A stretch of 64,000 nucleotides of DNA from Chloroflexota bacterium (GCA_030447745.1 JAUJOH010000004.1:98435-162434), one strand, 5' to 3'; shown: positions 50,638 to 60,467, counted from the stretch's first letter. Numbers and translations are program-made. Notes: a model not told the origin generated them from the sequence alone.

Positions 50638-51254
50638 CCAATCCGGCCCCGCCGCCGACGTCCGGCTCGTCAGTCCCGGCGGATGCCCGTCCGGCGTTCG
50701 CCCACGCCAGCGAGGCGGAGATGGCGCGGATCCTCGACTTCTACGCCGTGCGCTGGGTGTACGAGCCGGACACCTTCCCGATCCTGTGGAACCTGGACGG
50801 CGACGTGGTGGAGAGCTTCTCACCGGACTTCTGGCTGCCGGACCTGGGCCTCTACCTCGAGATGACGACGCTCAGGCAGCGGCTGGTCAGGAAGAAGAAC
50901 CGGAAGCTCCGGCGGCTCCGGGAGCTCTACCCGGATGTCCGGGTGAAGCTGTTCTACGCCCGGGACTTCCGGGCGCTGATGCTGAAGTACGGCAAGCTTG
51001 CGCTCGTCGACGCCCTGTCGGGGACGCCCGGTCAGGTCGTCGGACGGCGCCGCCCGGCGCTCCCCGCGCGCGTCGACCTGGCCACCCTGGAGGTCGCCTC
51101 GATCGACGCCGCGGCGATCGTGGCTCCGGTCGACGGCGCGCCGATCGCCGTCCTGTCGGTGGAGGGCGGGAATTCGCTCGAGGCATCACCCTGCCGGCCC
51201 GTCAACCGGCCACCGACTCCGAGACGCCGTCCGACCCGACGGCCGAGGCCGTGA
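50634..51254 (+). CDS. Unknown protein with a possible PD-(D/E)xK-like fold
   Basis: YEPDTFPILWNLDGDVVESFSPDFWLPDLGLYLEMTTLRQRLVRKKNRKLRRLRELYPDVRV. Confidence 0.6.
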   Translation: MTNPAPPPTSGSSVPADARPAFAHASEAEMARILDFYAVRWVYEPDTFPILWNLDGDVVESFSPDFWLPDLGLYLEMTTLRQRLVRKKNRKLRRLRELYPDVRVKLFYARDFRALMLKYGKLALVDALSGTPGQVVGRRRPALPARVDLATLEVASIDAAAIVAPVDGAPIAVLSVEGGNSLEASPCRPVNRPPTPRRRPTRRPRP

Positions 51255-51393
51255 CGGAAGCGCGGGCCGCCGCGGCTGGATCGCGCGCTGCGGCTCCGCG
51301 CGACCCCGGTTCGGCGCGCGTCGGCTCAGCGCGGCGGCGCGGCGCCGGTCGTCGGGCGCGCCGGCGGCACGCGGCTGAGCGCCGCGTCACGAC

Positions 51394-51960
51394 GTGATCC
51401 GGCCCGTCGACCTCGTCGCCGACATCGGCGAGATCCTCGTCCCGGAGGCGCACATCCAGGCCAAGGTCGCCGAACTGGGCGCACGCATCAGCGCCGATTA
51501 CACGGACCGGCAGCTGACGCTCGTGAGCGTCCTCAAGGGGTCCCTGCCGTTCATGGCGGACCTGATGCGCGCGATCACGATCCCCGTCCGGATCGACCTG
51601 ATGGAGGTCAGCTCGTACGGTGGCACGGCCACGGAGTCGTCGGGTCTCGTGCGGATCCTGAAGGACCTGTCGGCGAGCATCGAGCGCGAGGACGTCCTGA
51701 TCGTCGAGGACATCGTCGACACCGGGTTGACCCTCAACTACCTGATTCGCTACCTGCGGGGCAAGAACCCGGCCACGCTCCGGATCTGCACGCTGCTCGA
51801 CAAACCCGCGCGGCGGCTCGTCGACATCCCGATCGACTACGTGGGGTTCACCATCCCGGACCAGTTCGTCGTCGGCTACGGGCTCGACTACGGCGAGGTG
51901 TACCGAAACCTCCGCTTCGTCGGCGTCCTGAAGCCCGAGGTCTACTCGGAGCCCGCATGA
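51394..51960 (+). CDS. hpt: Hypoxanthine phosphoribosyltransferase
   Basis: VSVLKGSLPFMADLMRAI, VLIVEDIVDTGLTLNYLI. Confidence 0.95.
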   Translation: MIRPVDLVADIGEILVPEAHIQAKVAELGARISADYTDRQLTLVSVLKGSLPFMADLMRAITIPVRIDLMEVSSYGGTATESSGLVRILKDLSASIEREDVLIVEDIVDTGLTLNYLIRYLRGKNPATLRICTLLDKPARRLVDIPIDYVGFTIPDQFVVGYGLDYGEVYRNLRFVGVLKPEVYSEPA

Positions 51961-52003
51961 CCCTCCACCGCGGCCCCCTGAGCCGCGGCCGGCGACCGCG
52001 ACC

Positions 52004-52381
52004 GTGGCGGCGGCCGTGGTGCTCGTCGCCTGTTTGCTCCCTTGGTACACGTTCGTTGGCGACCTGCCGCGCCTCCCGTTCGGGGCGTTCGACGGCAGCG
52101 GGATCCTCGCCTTCATCGCCGCGCTCGCAACGCTCGCGCTCGTTGCCCTGCCGTATGCCGCCGGCGACTCGCCCGCTCGCGCGGACCGCGGGCTGGCGTA
52201 CGCGCTGCTGGCCGGGCTGGCGGTGCTCGGGATCCTCCTCTGGCCGCTCGGCTTCATCGATCAGCCGGCGGGCCTGCTGCCGAACCGTGCGCTCGGCTTC
52301 TGGCTAGCCGTCCTCGGGACGGTGGGGCTGATTGCGGCCGCCCGCGACATCTCGCGCGAGCGGCCACTGCGCCGGCGGTAG
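52004..52381 (+). CDS. Small membrane protein
   Basis: 125 aa, about four hydrophobic segments. Confidence 0.55.
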   Translation: MAAAVVLVACLLPWYTFVGDLPRLPFGAFDGSGILAFIAALATLALVALPYAAGDSPARADRGLAYALLAGLAVLGILLWPLGFIDQPAGLLPNRALGFWLAVLGTVGLIAAARDISRERPLRRR

Positions 52382-52441
52382 GCTCGAGCGCGCTCCGGCG
52401 CTGACGTCGGCTGCGGGTCGCCACGCCGGACCCGGCGGCCG

Positions 52442-53735
52442 TCACGGCGCGGATGTCCGCCAGGCACGTGGCAGGTAGTTGTCCGGGGCACCGAAGGTGC
52501 CGACGGCCACGAGGTCGCCGCCCACGCCGACCACGGCGGCCGGTTCGGCCTGCGCGAGGGAAGGCTGGACCGGCGCTCGGTCCCACTCGAGCCCGTCCCT
52601 CGACCGCCAGCTCGTGCCCTGGCCGAACTGGAGACCGACCCAGTTGCCGATCGCGACCAGCTCGTCGCCGGAGACGACGACGTCCGTCATCCGGATCTTG
52701 CCGCCGTTCGGGTGGCGGCGCGACGCCTCGTCCGGGGCGCTCGTCCAGGCGCTCCCGTCGACGGACAGCCAGGCCATCGCCAGCCGCTCGTCCGGGTCAG
52801 ACCCGACCGCGACGAGCGAGCCATCTGGCCGTGCGGCGACCGAGACGGCGAGCCCGCGGGCGAGCGCCTCGTCGTCGACCCGTTCCGCCGCACCGCCGGC
52901 CGCCGATCGCCATGCGACCGAGGCCGTCGGACGGTGCGCCGGCCCGGTCGTCGCGACCGCGACCCACCCGCGGCTCGACACCGCGATGTCGCGGATCTCG
53001 GCAGCGTCCGGCCGGGGCAGCTCGACCGGGCGCCACGTGATCCCGTCGCCCGAATGCCACAGCCGCGCGTCCCGCTCGCCGATCTCCGGCCCGGCGGAGC
53101 CACCGGCCAGGAAACCGTCCGCGACCGGCACCACGCTCGTCATCCGCTCCGCCAGGTCACCCGAGACCGGGACCCGGTGGAGCGTCCACGCCCGACCGTC
53201 GGCCGATGTCCGGCCGCCGCCTCCCGCCCCGCGCGCCCGACCGCCAGCCAGCCGCGGCCGCGGGCCGCGGTCACCGCCACGGTGAAGGACTGCGGCGGCG
53301 CCTCGAGGCGCGACAGGCGCCACGTCCGAGGTCGCTGGACGACCAGGCCAGCGGCTGCCACGTCCCCCGCAGGCCGGCCGACCCAACCATGACCGCCCGC
53401 CGCCCATCGGTCGCGACGCCGGTGACGAGGACCTGGCCGGGAAGTGGCCCGGGTGGCCCGCCGTCCCGGGTCCGGCCGGTCCCGTCGGGAGGTCGGACGG
53501 AAGCGCGACCGCCTCGTCGGGTGTCTCGACGACCGTCACCGCCGCCCACGTCAGGCCGGGCACGGCCGACGCCGTCGGTGACGGTTTCGGCGACGGCCGG
53601 GCGGGTGCGGCGGTCTCGGCGGAGGGCGTGCCGGCCGTGGTGGCGGGCGACCGTGTCGGGCCGCGCGCAGCCTGGCGCCGCGATCGACACGGCGAGGGCC
53701 GCCGCGGTCAGCCGGAGGCGCACGAGCGGTGTCAC
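52442..53735 (-). pseudogene. Beta-propeller-like lipoprotein, split over several frames
   Basis: VTPLVRLRLTAAALAVSIAAPGCARP, then LVTGVATDGRRAVMVGSAGLRGTWQPLAWSSSDL, SFTVAVTAARGRGWLAVGRAG and SADGRAWTLHRVPVSGDLAERMTSVVPVADGFLAGGSAG, in different frames. Confidence 0.6.
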
Positions 53736-53769
53736 GGCGATGAGTGTCGGGCAGCCACGGCGGCGCCGC

Positions 53770-54183
53770 AACGGAACCACCGTCGCGTGGCGGTGGACGA
53801 GCGCCCGACCGCGGGAGTCCCCGCAGATCGCCGGTCCATCGGCGGCCGTCGCTCCCCTCGCGGGGTCACGGCGGTCGGTGATGGCCGGCTGGGCCTGCCG
53901 CGGCTGGTCGACGTCACGAGCGCGAACGCGGCGCGGATCTTCGGCCTCGCGGAAAGGCGCGATCCGCATCGGCGCCGACGCAGATCTGGCGATCGTCGAT
54001 CCCGATCGACCGGGGACGATCGACACCAGCCCGGTGGCTGACGCGGTCACGCGCCACGGGCGCGATCTGGCACGGCGGGAGGGTCACGGCGGCCGTCCTC
54101 GGCACGATCATGCGTGGCCGGATCGTCGTCCGGAACGGTGAGCTGGTCGGACCGCCCGGCTGGGGCCGCCTCGTGCGACCGCT
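53770..54183 (+). pseudogene. Relic of a cyclic amidohydrolase (dihydroorotase/allantoinase-like) C-terminus
   Basis: LGLPRLVDVTSANAARIFGLAER (frame 0), RKGAIRIGADADLAIVDPDRPGTID (frame 1), VTAAVLGTIMRGRIVVRNGELVGPPGWGRLVRP (frame 2). Confidence 0.65.
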
Positions 54184-54947
54184 CGCGGCGTCCGGCGGTC
54201 AGCCGCCGGGGCCGGTGATCCGTCGGTTGGCGCGACGAGCTCTCCACCAAGCCCGCCGTCGACCTCGAACGCCCACCAGAGCCGACGGCCGGCCTCGTCG
54301 TCGACCCGGAACACGTAGCGCCCCACCGGCCAGCCCTCTCCCGTTCCGCCGTCCGGCGGCGACCACAGCCGGCCGAGCCGCGTCTCGCCGCGGGACGGCA
54401 CCACCTGCCGGAGGGCGATCGGCTCGGCGGACCCGGCGACCACGCGCCAGGCGGTGACGCGGACGGAGCCGGCCAACCGGTTCGGCCCGGACACCGGGGC
54501 GCAGAACCCCGCGGCCTCCACGCGCACGCCGGCCAGGGGGACCGGCTCGATCGTCGGGTCCAGCGGGCCGTACGCCTCGACCGGTTCCATCGCCCGCCAG
54601 ACGCGGACCGTCCGATCGCGCCACGTCTCGCTCGAGGCGCTGCGCCAGGTCGCCGGACCCAGGCACCACGACCGCATCTCGGCGTCGGCCTCGCTGTGCG
54701 GCGCTGACGCCGCGGGTCGCGTCGGCACGCGGTGTGAGGGGACGGATCCCCGGGCGGAAGCGGCCGGGATCGTCGCCGCTCCGGAGCCGGGTCGCGGCTC
54801 GGGCGGGCTCCACGGCTTGGCGACGACCAGACCGAGCGCGAGCGCGGCGAGCACCGCCCAGCGACCAAGGCGCCGGGGTGCCGACCCGACACGCACTGGC
54901 TCGAACCGCGTCGTGGGGCGCTGTCCGGGCTCGTCGTCGCCGTCCAT
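54108..54947 (-). CDS. Membrane-anchored/secreted protein of unknown function
   Basis: 279 aa, single N-terminal TM (RWAVLAALALGLVVAKPW), Pro/Ala/Ser linker. Confidence 0.6.
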   Translation of the reverse strand: MDGDDEPGQRPTTRFEPVRVGSAPRRLGRWAVLAALALGLVVAKPWSPPEPRPGSGAATIPAASARGSVPSHRVPTRPAASAPHSEADAEMRSWCLGPATWRSASSETWRDRTVRVWRAMEPVEAYGPLDPTIEPVPLAGVRVEAAGFCAPVSGPNRLAGSVRVTAWRVVAGSAEPIALRQVVPSRGETRLGRLWSPPDGGTGEGWPVGRYVFRVDDEAGRRLWWAFEVDGGLGGELVAPTDGSPAPAADRRTPRAVARGGPSRAVRPAHRSGRRSGHA

Positions 54948-54993
54948 CCGTCATCCGCCGGCCGCACCGGCCGGCCCACCGGGCGGCCTTCGG

Positions 54994-55746
54994 TCAGTCC
55001 TCGCCGAGGTACGCCTTGCGGACCGATTCGTTCGACGCCACGTCGGCCGCCGAACCCGCCAGCACGACGTGCCCCGTCTGGAGCACGTACGCCCGATGGG
55101 CGACGTTCAGCGCCTGTTGGGCATTCTGCTCCACGAGCAGGATGGTCGTGCCCTGCTCGTTGATCTCCCGGATGATCGAGAAGATCTGCTGGACCAGGAT
55201 CGGCGACAGGCCGAGCGACGGCTCGTCGAGCAGCAGGAGGCGCGGCCGTGACATGAGCGCGCGCGCGATGGCGAGCATCTGCTGCTCGCCGCCGGAGAGC
55301 GTCCCGCCCTGCTGGTTGACCCGCTCCCGGAGCCGCGGAAAGAGCGTCATGACTCGCTCGAGCTCCGGCCCGATCTCCTTCTGGTTCCGGGTGAACGCGC
55401 CCATCTGGAGGTTCTCCTCGACCGACAGGCGTGAGAAGATCCGGCGCCCCTCGGGCGCGTGGCCGATGCCGGTCCGGACGAGGTGGTGGGCCGCCGTGCG
55501 CGAGATGTCCGATCCCTCGAACAGCACCCGGCCTTCGCGCGGGTGCAGGAGCCCGGAGATCGTCTTGAGGGTCGTCGTCTTGCCGGCGCCGTTCGCGCCG
55601 ATCAGCGTCACGACCTCGCCCTGCTCGACCTCGATCGACACGCCCTGGAGCGCGTGGATGTGCCCGTAGTACGTGTGGACGTCGTCGAGCATGAGCATCG
55701 GGCCGCGTGTTGCCGGCGCGGTGGCGACCGGCGCCGTGGCCGTCAT
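54994..55746 (-). CDS. livF: Branched-chain amino-acid ABC transporter ATPase LivF
   Basis: GANGAGKTTTLKTISGL, LSGGEQQMLAIARALMSRPRLLLLDEPS; ATG at 55746. Confidence 0.94.
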   Translation of the reverse strand: MTATAPVATAPATRGPMLMLDDVHTYYGHIHALQGVSIEVEQGEVVTLIGANGAGKTTTLKTISGLLHPREGRVLFEGSDISRTAAHHLVRTGIGHAPEGRRIFSRLSVEENLQMGAFTRNQKEIGPELERVMTLFPRLRERVNQQGGTLSGGEQQMLAIARALMSRPRLLLLDEPSLGLSPILVQQIFSIIREINEQGTTILLVEQNAQQALNVAHRAYVLQTGHVVLAGSAADVASNESVRKAYLGED

Positions 55747-56738
55747 GCTGCCGGCGCCCCGAGATAGGCCTCGACGACGCGCGGGTTGCGCCGCACCTCG
55801 TCCGGGGTGCCCTCGGCGATCTTCTCGCCGTGGTCGAGCACCGTGACGCGATCGCTGATGCCCATGACGACCTTCATGTCGTGCTCGATCAGCAGGATGG
55901 TCAGCCCGAGCTCCGTCCGCAGCTTGTTGATGAGGGCCATCATCTCCTGCGTCTCGCGCGGGTTCATGCCGGCCGTGGGTTCGTCGAGCAGGAGCAAGGC
56001 CGGATCGCTGCCCAGCGCGCGCGCGACCTCGAGCCGACGCTGGTCGCCGTAGGGCAGGTTCTTGGCCAGCTCCCCGTCCCGGTCCCGGAGGCCCACGAGG
56101 TGGAGCAGCTCGCGGGCGCGGATCTCGGCGCGCGCCTCCTCGGCGCGATCCTTGGGCGTCGAGAGCATCGCATCCCACCAGTTCGCCTTGAGCCGGCAGT
56201 GCATCCCGACGAGCACGTTCTCGAGGGCCGTCATGTTGTGGAACAGCCGGATGTTCTGGAACGTCCGGCCGAGGCCGGCCTCGACCATGTCGTTCGGGCG
56301 GGAGCTCCGGAAGATGCCGGCCCGGACGAGGAGCCGCCGGTACCAGAGGGGCCTGGCCACGGCTCCCAGGAGCATCACGATCAGCAGCAGCAGGGCGACG
56401 AAGCCCAGCGCGACGACGGCCGTCACGGGCGCTCGGGCCAGCCCAGCCCCCGCGGCGACCAGCGCCATGACGGCGGCCGGCCCGACCCACAGGAACGGCT
56501 CGAGGAACGCCCGGTGCGTCCGCGCGATCATCTGGCGGCCACGGAACCGGATCGCGCCGGCGGTCGGGTCGTAGATGCCGGCGATGATGTTGAAGAACGT
56601 CGTCTTGCCGGCACCGTTCGGTCCGATGAGGCTCACGATCGAACGCTCCGGGATCGTGAAGTCGATCCCGTTGACCGCCACGAGGCCGCCGAACCGCTTG
56701 GTGACCCGGCGCGCGTCGAGCAGGTTTGCGTCGGTCAT
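55743..56738 (-). CDS. livG: Branched-chain amino-acid ABC transporter ATPase LivG with internal hydrophobic insertion
   Basis: GPNGAGKTTFFNIIAGIYDPTAG, GLGRTFQNIRLF, LPYGDQRRLEVARALGSDPALLLLDEP; insertion at residues about 71-152. Confidence 0.93.
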   Translation of the reverse strand: MTDANLLDARRVTKRFGGLVAVNGIDFTIPERSIVSLIGPNGAGKTTFFNIIAGIYDPTAGAIRFRGRQMIARTHRAFLEPFLWVGPAAVMALVAAGAGLARAPVTAVVALGFVALLLLIVMLLGAVARPLWYRRLLVRAGIFRSSRPNDMVEAGLGRTFQNIRLFHNMTALENVLVGMHCRLKANWWDAMLSTPKDRAEEARAEIRARELLHLVGLRDRDGELAKNLPYGDQRRLEVARALGSDPALLLLDEPTAGMNPRETQEMMALINKLRTELGLTILLIEHDMKVVMGISDRVTVLDHGEKIAEGTPDEVRRNPRVVEAYLGAPAA

Positions 56739-58015
56739 GATCGGTCGTCTCCGTAGGGGCGCGCCGTGTCCTCGTCGGAGCCCGGCGGCGGCCCCATGGC
56801 GCCCACCACCACCGGGTCGGTCGGCTCGCCGCCGCCGGCGACGGTCTCGGATGCCGCCGCCGCCTCGAGGGCCTTCGCCTCGGCTTCCGGGTCCAGCTCC
56901 TCCGCGACACGCAGCTCCATCCGCCGCCGCTGGCTCGGGAACAGGCCCTCCGGCCGGAACAGCATCATCAGCACGAGCGCGATCCCGTACAGCAGGAACT
57001 GGTACTGGATGAAGTTGACCCGGGACAGGATGTCGAGGACCGGGATGCCCCGGAACGTGCTGACGAACTGGTTGAGCTGGGTCAGGAACGTGGACTGGAT
57101 GAGGGCGATGACGAACGCCCCAACGGCCACGCCCCAGATGTTGCCCATGCCGCCCAGCACGACCATGGCGAGCACGGTGAACGAGACGGCGAACAGGAAC
57201 TGGTCCGGGCTGACGATCGTGAGCTTGGAGGCGTTGAAGACGCCGGCGAAGCCGGCCGTCGTCGCGCCGATCGCGAAGGCGAGCAGCTTGGTCGTGACCG
57301 TGTTGATGCCGTTGGCGGCCGCCGCCAGCTCGTCCTCGCGGATCGCCATCCAGGCCCGGCCGATCCGTGAGTCCTGCAGTCGGTAGAGCAGGATCATCGT
57401 GATCGTGATGATGAAGACCATCACCACGAAGTACTTGAAGTTGTCCAGTGCGCCGAACGGACCGAGGATCGGCAGGTCCGGGCGGTAGATGCCGCCGATC
57501 CCGTTGGTGCCGCGCGTGTACTCGTCTGTGTTCAGGAAGACGATCGGCACGATCTCCCCGAAGCCGAGGGTCATGATCGCGAGGTAGTCGCCCCGGAGCC
57601 GCAGCGTCGGCGCGCCGAGCAGGAGGCCGAACAGCGCCGCCACGACCGCACCGAGGAACAGCATCAACAGGAACGGCGCGTGGTTGCCGCTGAACGGCGA
57701 GGCGCCGTAGGCGTACGTGTAGGCGCCGAAGGCGAAGAAGGCCGCGTAGCCGAGGTCGAGCAGACCGGCCAGCCCGACGACCACGTTGAGCCCGAGCGCG
57801 AGCAGCACGAACACGCCGGCGCTGGCGAAGCTGTTGAGCCATGCCTGGTGGAAGTTGAAGAGCGAGAACGGCGGGACGTACGGCAGGAAGTAGAGCAGGA
57901 AGCCGACCAGCGACATCCCGACCAGGATCGAGACCGTGCGGTGCCGCACGAGGACGTCCCGGAACTCGTCGCGCCCGAAGCGCCGACCGCGGCGACCGAC
58001 CGCGGCGGCGGTCAC
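56735..58015 (-). CDS. livM: Branched-chain amino-acid ABC transporter permease LivM
   Basis: GLNVVVGLAGLLDLGYAAFFAFGAY, GDYLAIMTLGFGEIV. Confidence 0.94.
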   Translation of the reverse strand: MTAAAVGRRGRRFGRDEFRDVLVRHRTVSILVGMSLVGFLLYFLPYVPPFSLFNFHQAWLNSFASAGVFVLLALGLNVVVGLAGLLDLGYAAFFAFGAYTYAYGASPFSGNHAPFLLMLFLGAVVAALFGLLLGAPTLRLRGDYLAIMTLGFGEIVPIVFLNTDEYTRGTNGIGGIYRPDLPILGPFGALDNFKYFVVMVFIITITMILLYRLQDSRIGRAWMAIREDELAAAANGINTVTTKLLAFAIGATTAGFAGVFNASKLTIVSPDQFLFAVSFTVLAMVVLGGMGNIWGVAVGAFVIALIQSTFLTQLNQFVSTFRGIPVLDILSRVNFIQYQFLLYGIALVLMMLFRPEGLFPSQRRRMELRVAEELDPEAEAKALEAAAASETVAGGGEPTDPVVVGAMGPPPGSDEDTARPYGDDRS

Positions 58016-59070
58016 GCCCGCTCTCCAACCTGCTGACCGAGGATCCCGGCCGGGCGGAAGACGAGGACGAGCGCGAGCACGACGAACACCACGAACTGGC
58101 TCCAGCGGGTCTGGCCGAGGGTGGTCGCGAACACCTCGACGAAGCCGATGATGAAGCCACCGAGGACTGCGCCGGTGATGTTGCCGATGCCGCCCAGGAC
58201 GGCCGACGTGAACGCCTTGAGCCCGGCGTTGAAGCCGAGGTCGCTCCGGACGTACCCGTAGGTCAGCCCCCAGACCACGCCGGCCGCCCCGGCCAGCGCT
58301 CCGCCCAGGAGGAACGTCAGCGCGATGGTCTGGTTGAGGTCGACGCCCATCAGGGCGGCCGCCTCACGATCCTGGGCCGTCGAGCGCATCGCGCGGCCGA
58401 GGCGGGTCCGCCCGACGAACGTCTGGAGCAGCACCATCAGGACCATCGCCAGCGCGAAGACGAACAGGCTGAGGTACGGGATCGTGATCTCGCCGATCGA
58501 CAGCCGCCAGTCCCGGATCGGGAAGATCTGCGGGCTGGACTCGTCGCCCGAACCTGCGATGACGAGCGCGATGTTCTGGAGGATGAACGACACGCCGATG
58601 GCCGTGATCAGCGGCGCCAGGCGCGGCGCATTCCGGAGCGGCCGGTAGAAGAACCGTTCGATCCCCACGTTGAGGAGGCCGATCAGCGGCATCGTCACGA
58701 GCAGCGCTGCGCCGATCAGGAGCAGGAGCACCGGCAGGTTGGTGATCGGCGCCGTGAGGCCCGTGTTCCCGAGGACCTGGACGAGGAAGAAGAGGGACAC
58801 GAAGGCCCCGACCATGAAGACGTCCCCGTGGGCGAAGTTGATGAGCTCGATGATCCCGTAGACCATCGTGTAGCCCAGCGCGACCAGGGCGTAGATCGCG
58901 CCCGTTGACAGCGCGTTTGCCACCTGCTGGAGCGCCGTGCCCTCGCCGATGCCGAAGACGAAGCGGAGCAGCAGGTAGTAGGCGGCGACGCCGCCGAGGC
59001 TGACGACCGGCAGGAACCAGGCCGGTCGGCGGCGCGAGGCGGGGCTGGCCGGGGTGGCGATCGCGGTCAC
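58012..59070 (-). CDS. livH: Branched-chain amino-acid ABC transporter permease LivH
   Basis: ALGYTMVYGIIELINFAHGDVFMVGAF. Confidence 0.94.
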   Translation of the reverse strand: MTAIATPASPASRRRPAWFLPVVSLGGVAAYYLLLRFVFGIGEGTALQQVANALSTGAIYALVALGYTMVYGIIELINFAHGDVFMVGAFVSLFFLVQVLGNTGLTAPITNLPVLLLLIGAALLVTMPLIGLLNVGIERFFYRPLRNAPRLAPLITAIGVSFILQNIALVIAGSGDESSPQIFPIRDWRLSIGEITIPYLSLFVFALAMVLMVLLQTFVGRTRLGRAMRSTAQDREAAALMGVDLNQTIALTFLLGGALAGAAGVVWGLTYGYVRSDLGFNAGLKAFTSAVLGGIGNITGAVLGGFIIGFVEVFATTLGQTRWSQFVVFVVLALVLVFRPAGILGQQVGERA

Positions 59071-59098
59071 CGGTGACCCTCAGTGGGGGGAGATATGG

Positions 59099-59131
59099 CA
59101 GGGCCGGGACCCCGGTGGGACCCCGGCCCTG
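59099..59131. terminator. Intercistronic hairpin between livK and livH
   Basis: CAGGGCCGGG (59099-59108) pairs with CCCGGCCCTG (59122-59131), 13-nt loop. Confidence 0.6.
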
Positions 59132-59150
59132 CGTGAACCGGTCGGAGTGG

Positions 59151-60467
59151 CTACTCCGCGCCGAAGTCGACCTGCTCCTTGAACGCCCAGTCCTTGGCCT
59201 CCGGGTCGTAGGCGTAGATCGAGATGATCCGCTGGCTCGTGTCCCCTTCAGGCGTGAAGGTGATCTCGCCGAGGATCGTGTCGTACGAGACGGACGAGTC
59301 CGTGCCGGCCGCACGCACGGCCTCTCGGAGTGCCGCCATGTCCGACCCGCCGCCGCCCTCGCCGGCCCGCCGCAGTGCGTCGAGGACGACCTGCGCACAG
59401 GCGTAGCCGGTGGCCGCGTACCCCGTCGCCTGCTCGCCGTACTCGGCCTCGTAGGCCGCGTCGAACTCGTCCTTCGCGGGGAAGTCGCCGATGCCCGCCA
59501 GCGTGCTGTACGAGTTCTTGGCGTCGTCGCCCGCAAGGTTCAGGAACGAGTCCGGCGTCTCGGCGCTGCCGTCGTTGATGCCGTCCGGGCCGACATACGG
59601 GATGTCGCCGAGACCGGCCGCCACGGCGGCCTTCAGGATGCGCGCCCCGCCGGTCGCCGTGACGCCGCCGAAGTAGATCGACTCCGGCTTCAGCGCCGCG
59701 GCGGCGGTCAGGATCGACTGGTAGTCCGTGGTGGTCTTGGGCACGCCTTCGTGGCCCACGACGGTGCCACCGCGCTCCTTGAACTCAGCCTCGAACGCAT
59801 CGGCGACACCCTTCCCGAAGGTCTCGGTGTCGTCGATGATGAAGACCGACTTCTTGCCCAGGTTGTCGATGATGTACTGGGCCGCGGCGGGACCCTGCAC
59901 GTCGTCCGTGGTGACGACGCGGATGTAGTTGTTCTTGTCCGGGTTCGGGCGCAACTCCTTGGCCGGATCGCCCTTGGTCAGGTCGGGGTTGGTGTTGGCC
60001 GGGCTGCACTGGAGCAGGCCGGCCTCGTTGCTGATCGGGATCTGTGCCGACGCGACGCTCGAGTTAAGCGGGCCGATGACCGCTACGATGCTCGGATCCT
60101 GGACGATCGTCTGCATGTTCGTGGCGCCCTGCTGCGGGTCGTGGGCGCCGTTGACGGCGTCGTCGTAGACGGCGGACTCGGGAACCTCGACGGCGTAGCC
60201 GCCCGCGGCTCCGCCCGCCTCCTTCACGGCGAGGCGAATGCCGTTGATGATCGGCTGCGACGCCGCGAGCTCGCTGCCCTCGAGCGGCAGCTCGACGGCG
60301 ATCTTGACCGTGCCCTTCGACGTGTCGCCGGCGGCCCCACTGCCGGCCGCGCTGCCGCCGGCACTGGCCGACGCGGAGCCGCCGGGGCTGGCGGCTGGCG
60401 TCTGGGTGCAGGCGCCGACGACGAGCGCGCCGCCCACCGCGAGGGCGCCGAGCTTCCGGAATCTCAT
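59151..60467 (-). CDS. livK: Branched-chain amino-acid ABC transporter substrate-binding lipoprotein
   Basis: LGALAVGGALVVGACTQ lipobox; IKIAVELPLEGSE-type periplasmic binding domain. Confidence 0.92.
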   Translation of the reverse strand: MRFRKLGALAVGGALVVGACTQTPAASPGGSASASAGGSAAGSGAAGDTSKGTVKIAVELPLEGSELAASQPIINGIRLAVKEAGGAAGGYAVEVPESAVYDDAVNGAHDPQQGATNMQTIVQDPSIVAVIGPLNSSVASAQIPISNEAGLLQCSPANTNPDLTKGDPAKELRPNPDKNNYIRVVTTDDVQGPAAAQYIIDNLGKKSVFIIDDTETFGKGVADAFEAEFKERGGTVVGHEGVPKTTTDYQSILTAAAALKPESIYFGGVTATGGARILKAAVAAGLGDIPYVGPDGINDGSAETPDSFLNLAGDDAKNSYSTLAGIGDFPAKDEFDAAYEAEYGEQATGYAATGYACAQVVLDALRRAGEGGGGSDMAALREAVRAAGTDSSVSYDTILGEITFTPEGDTSQRIISIYAYDPEAKDWAFKEQVDFGAE

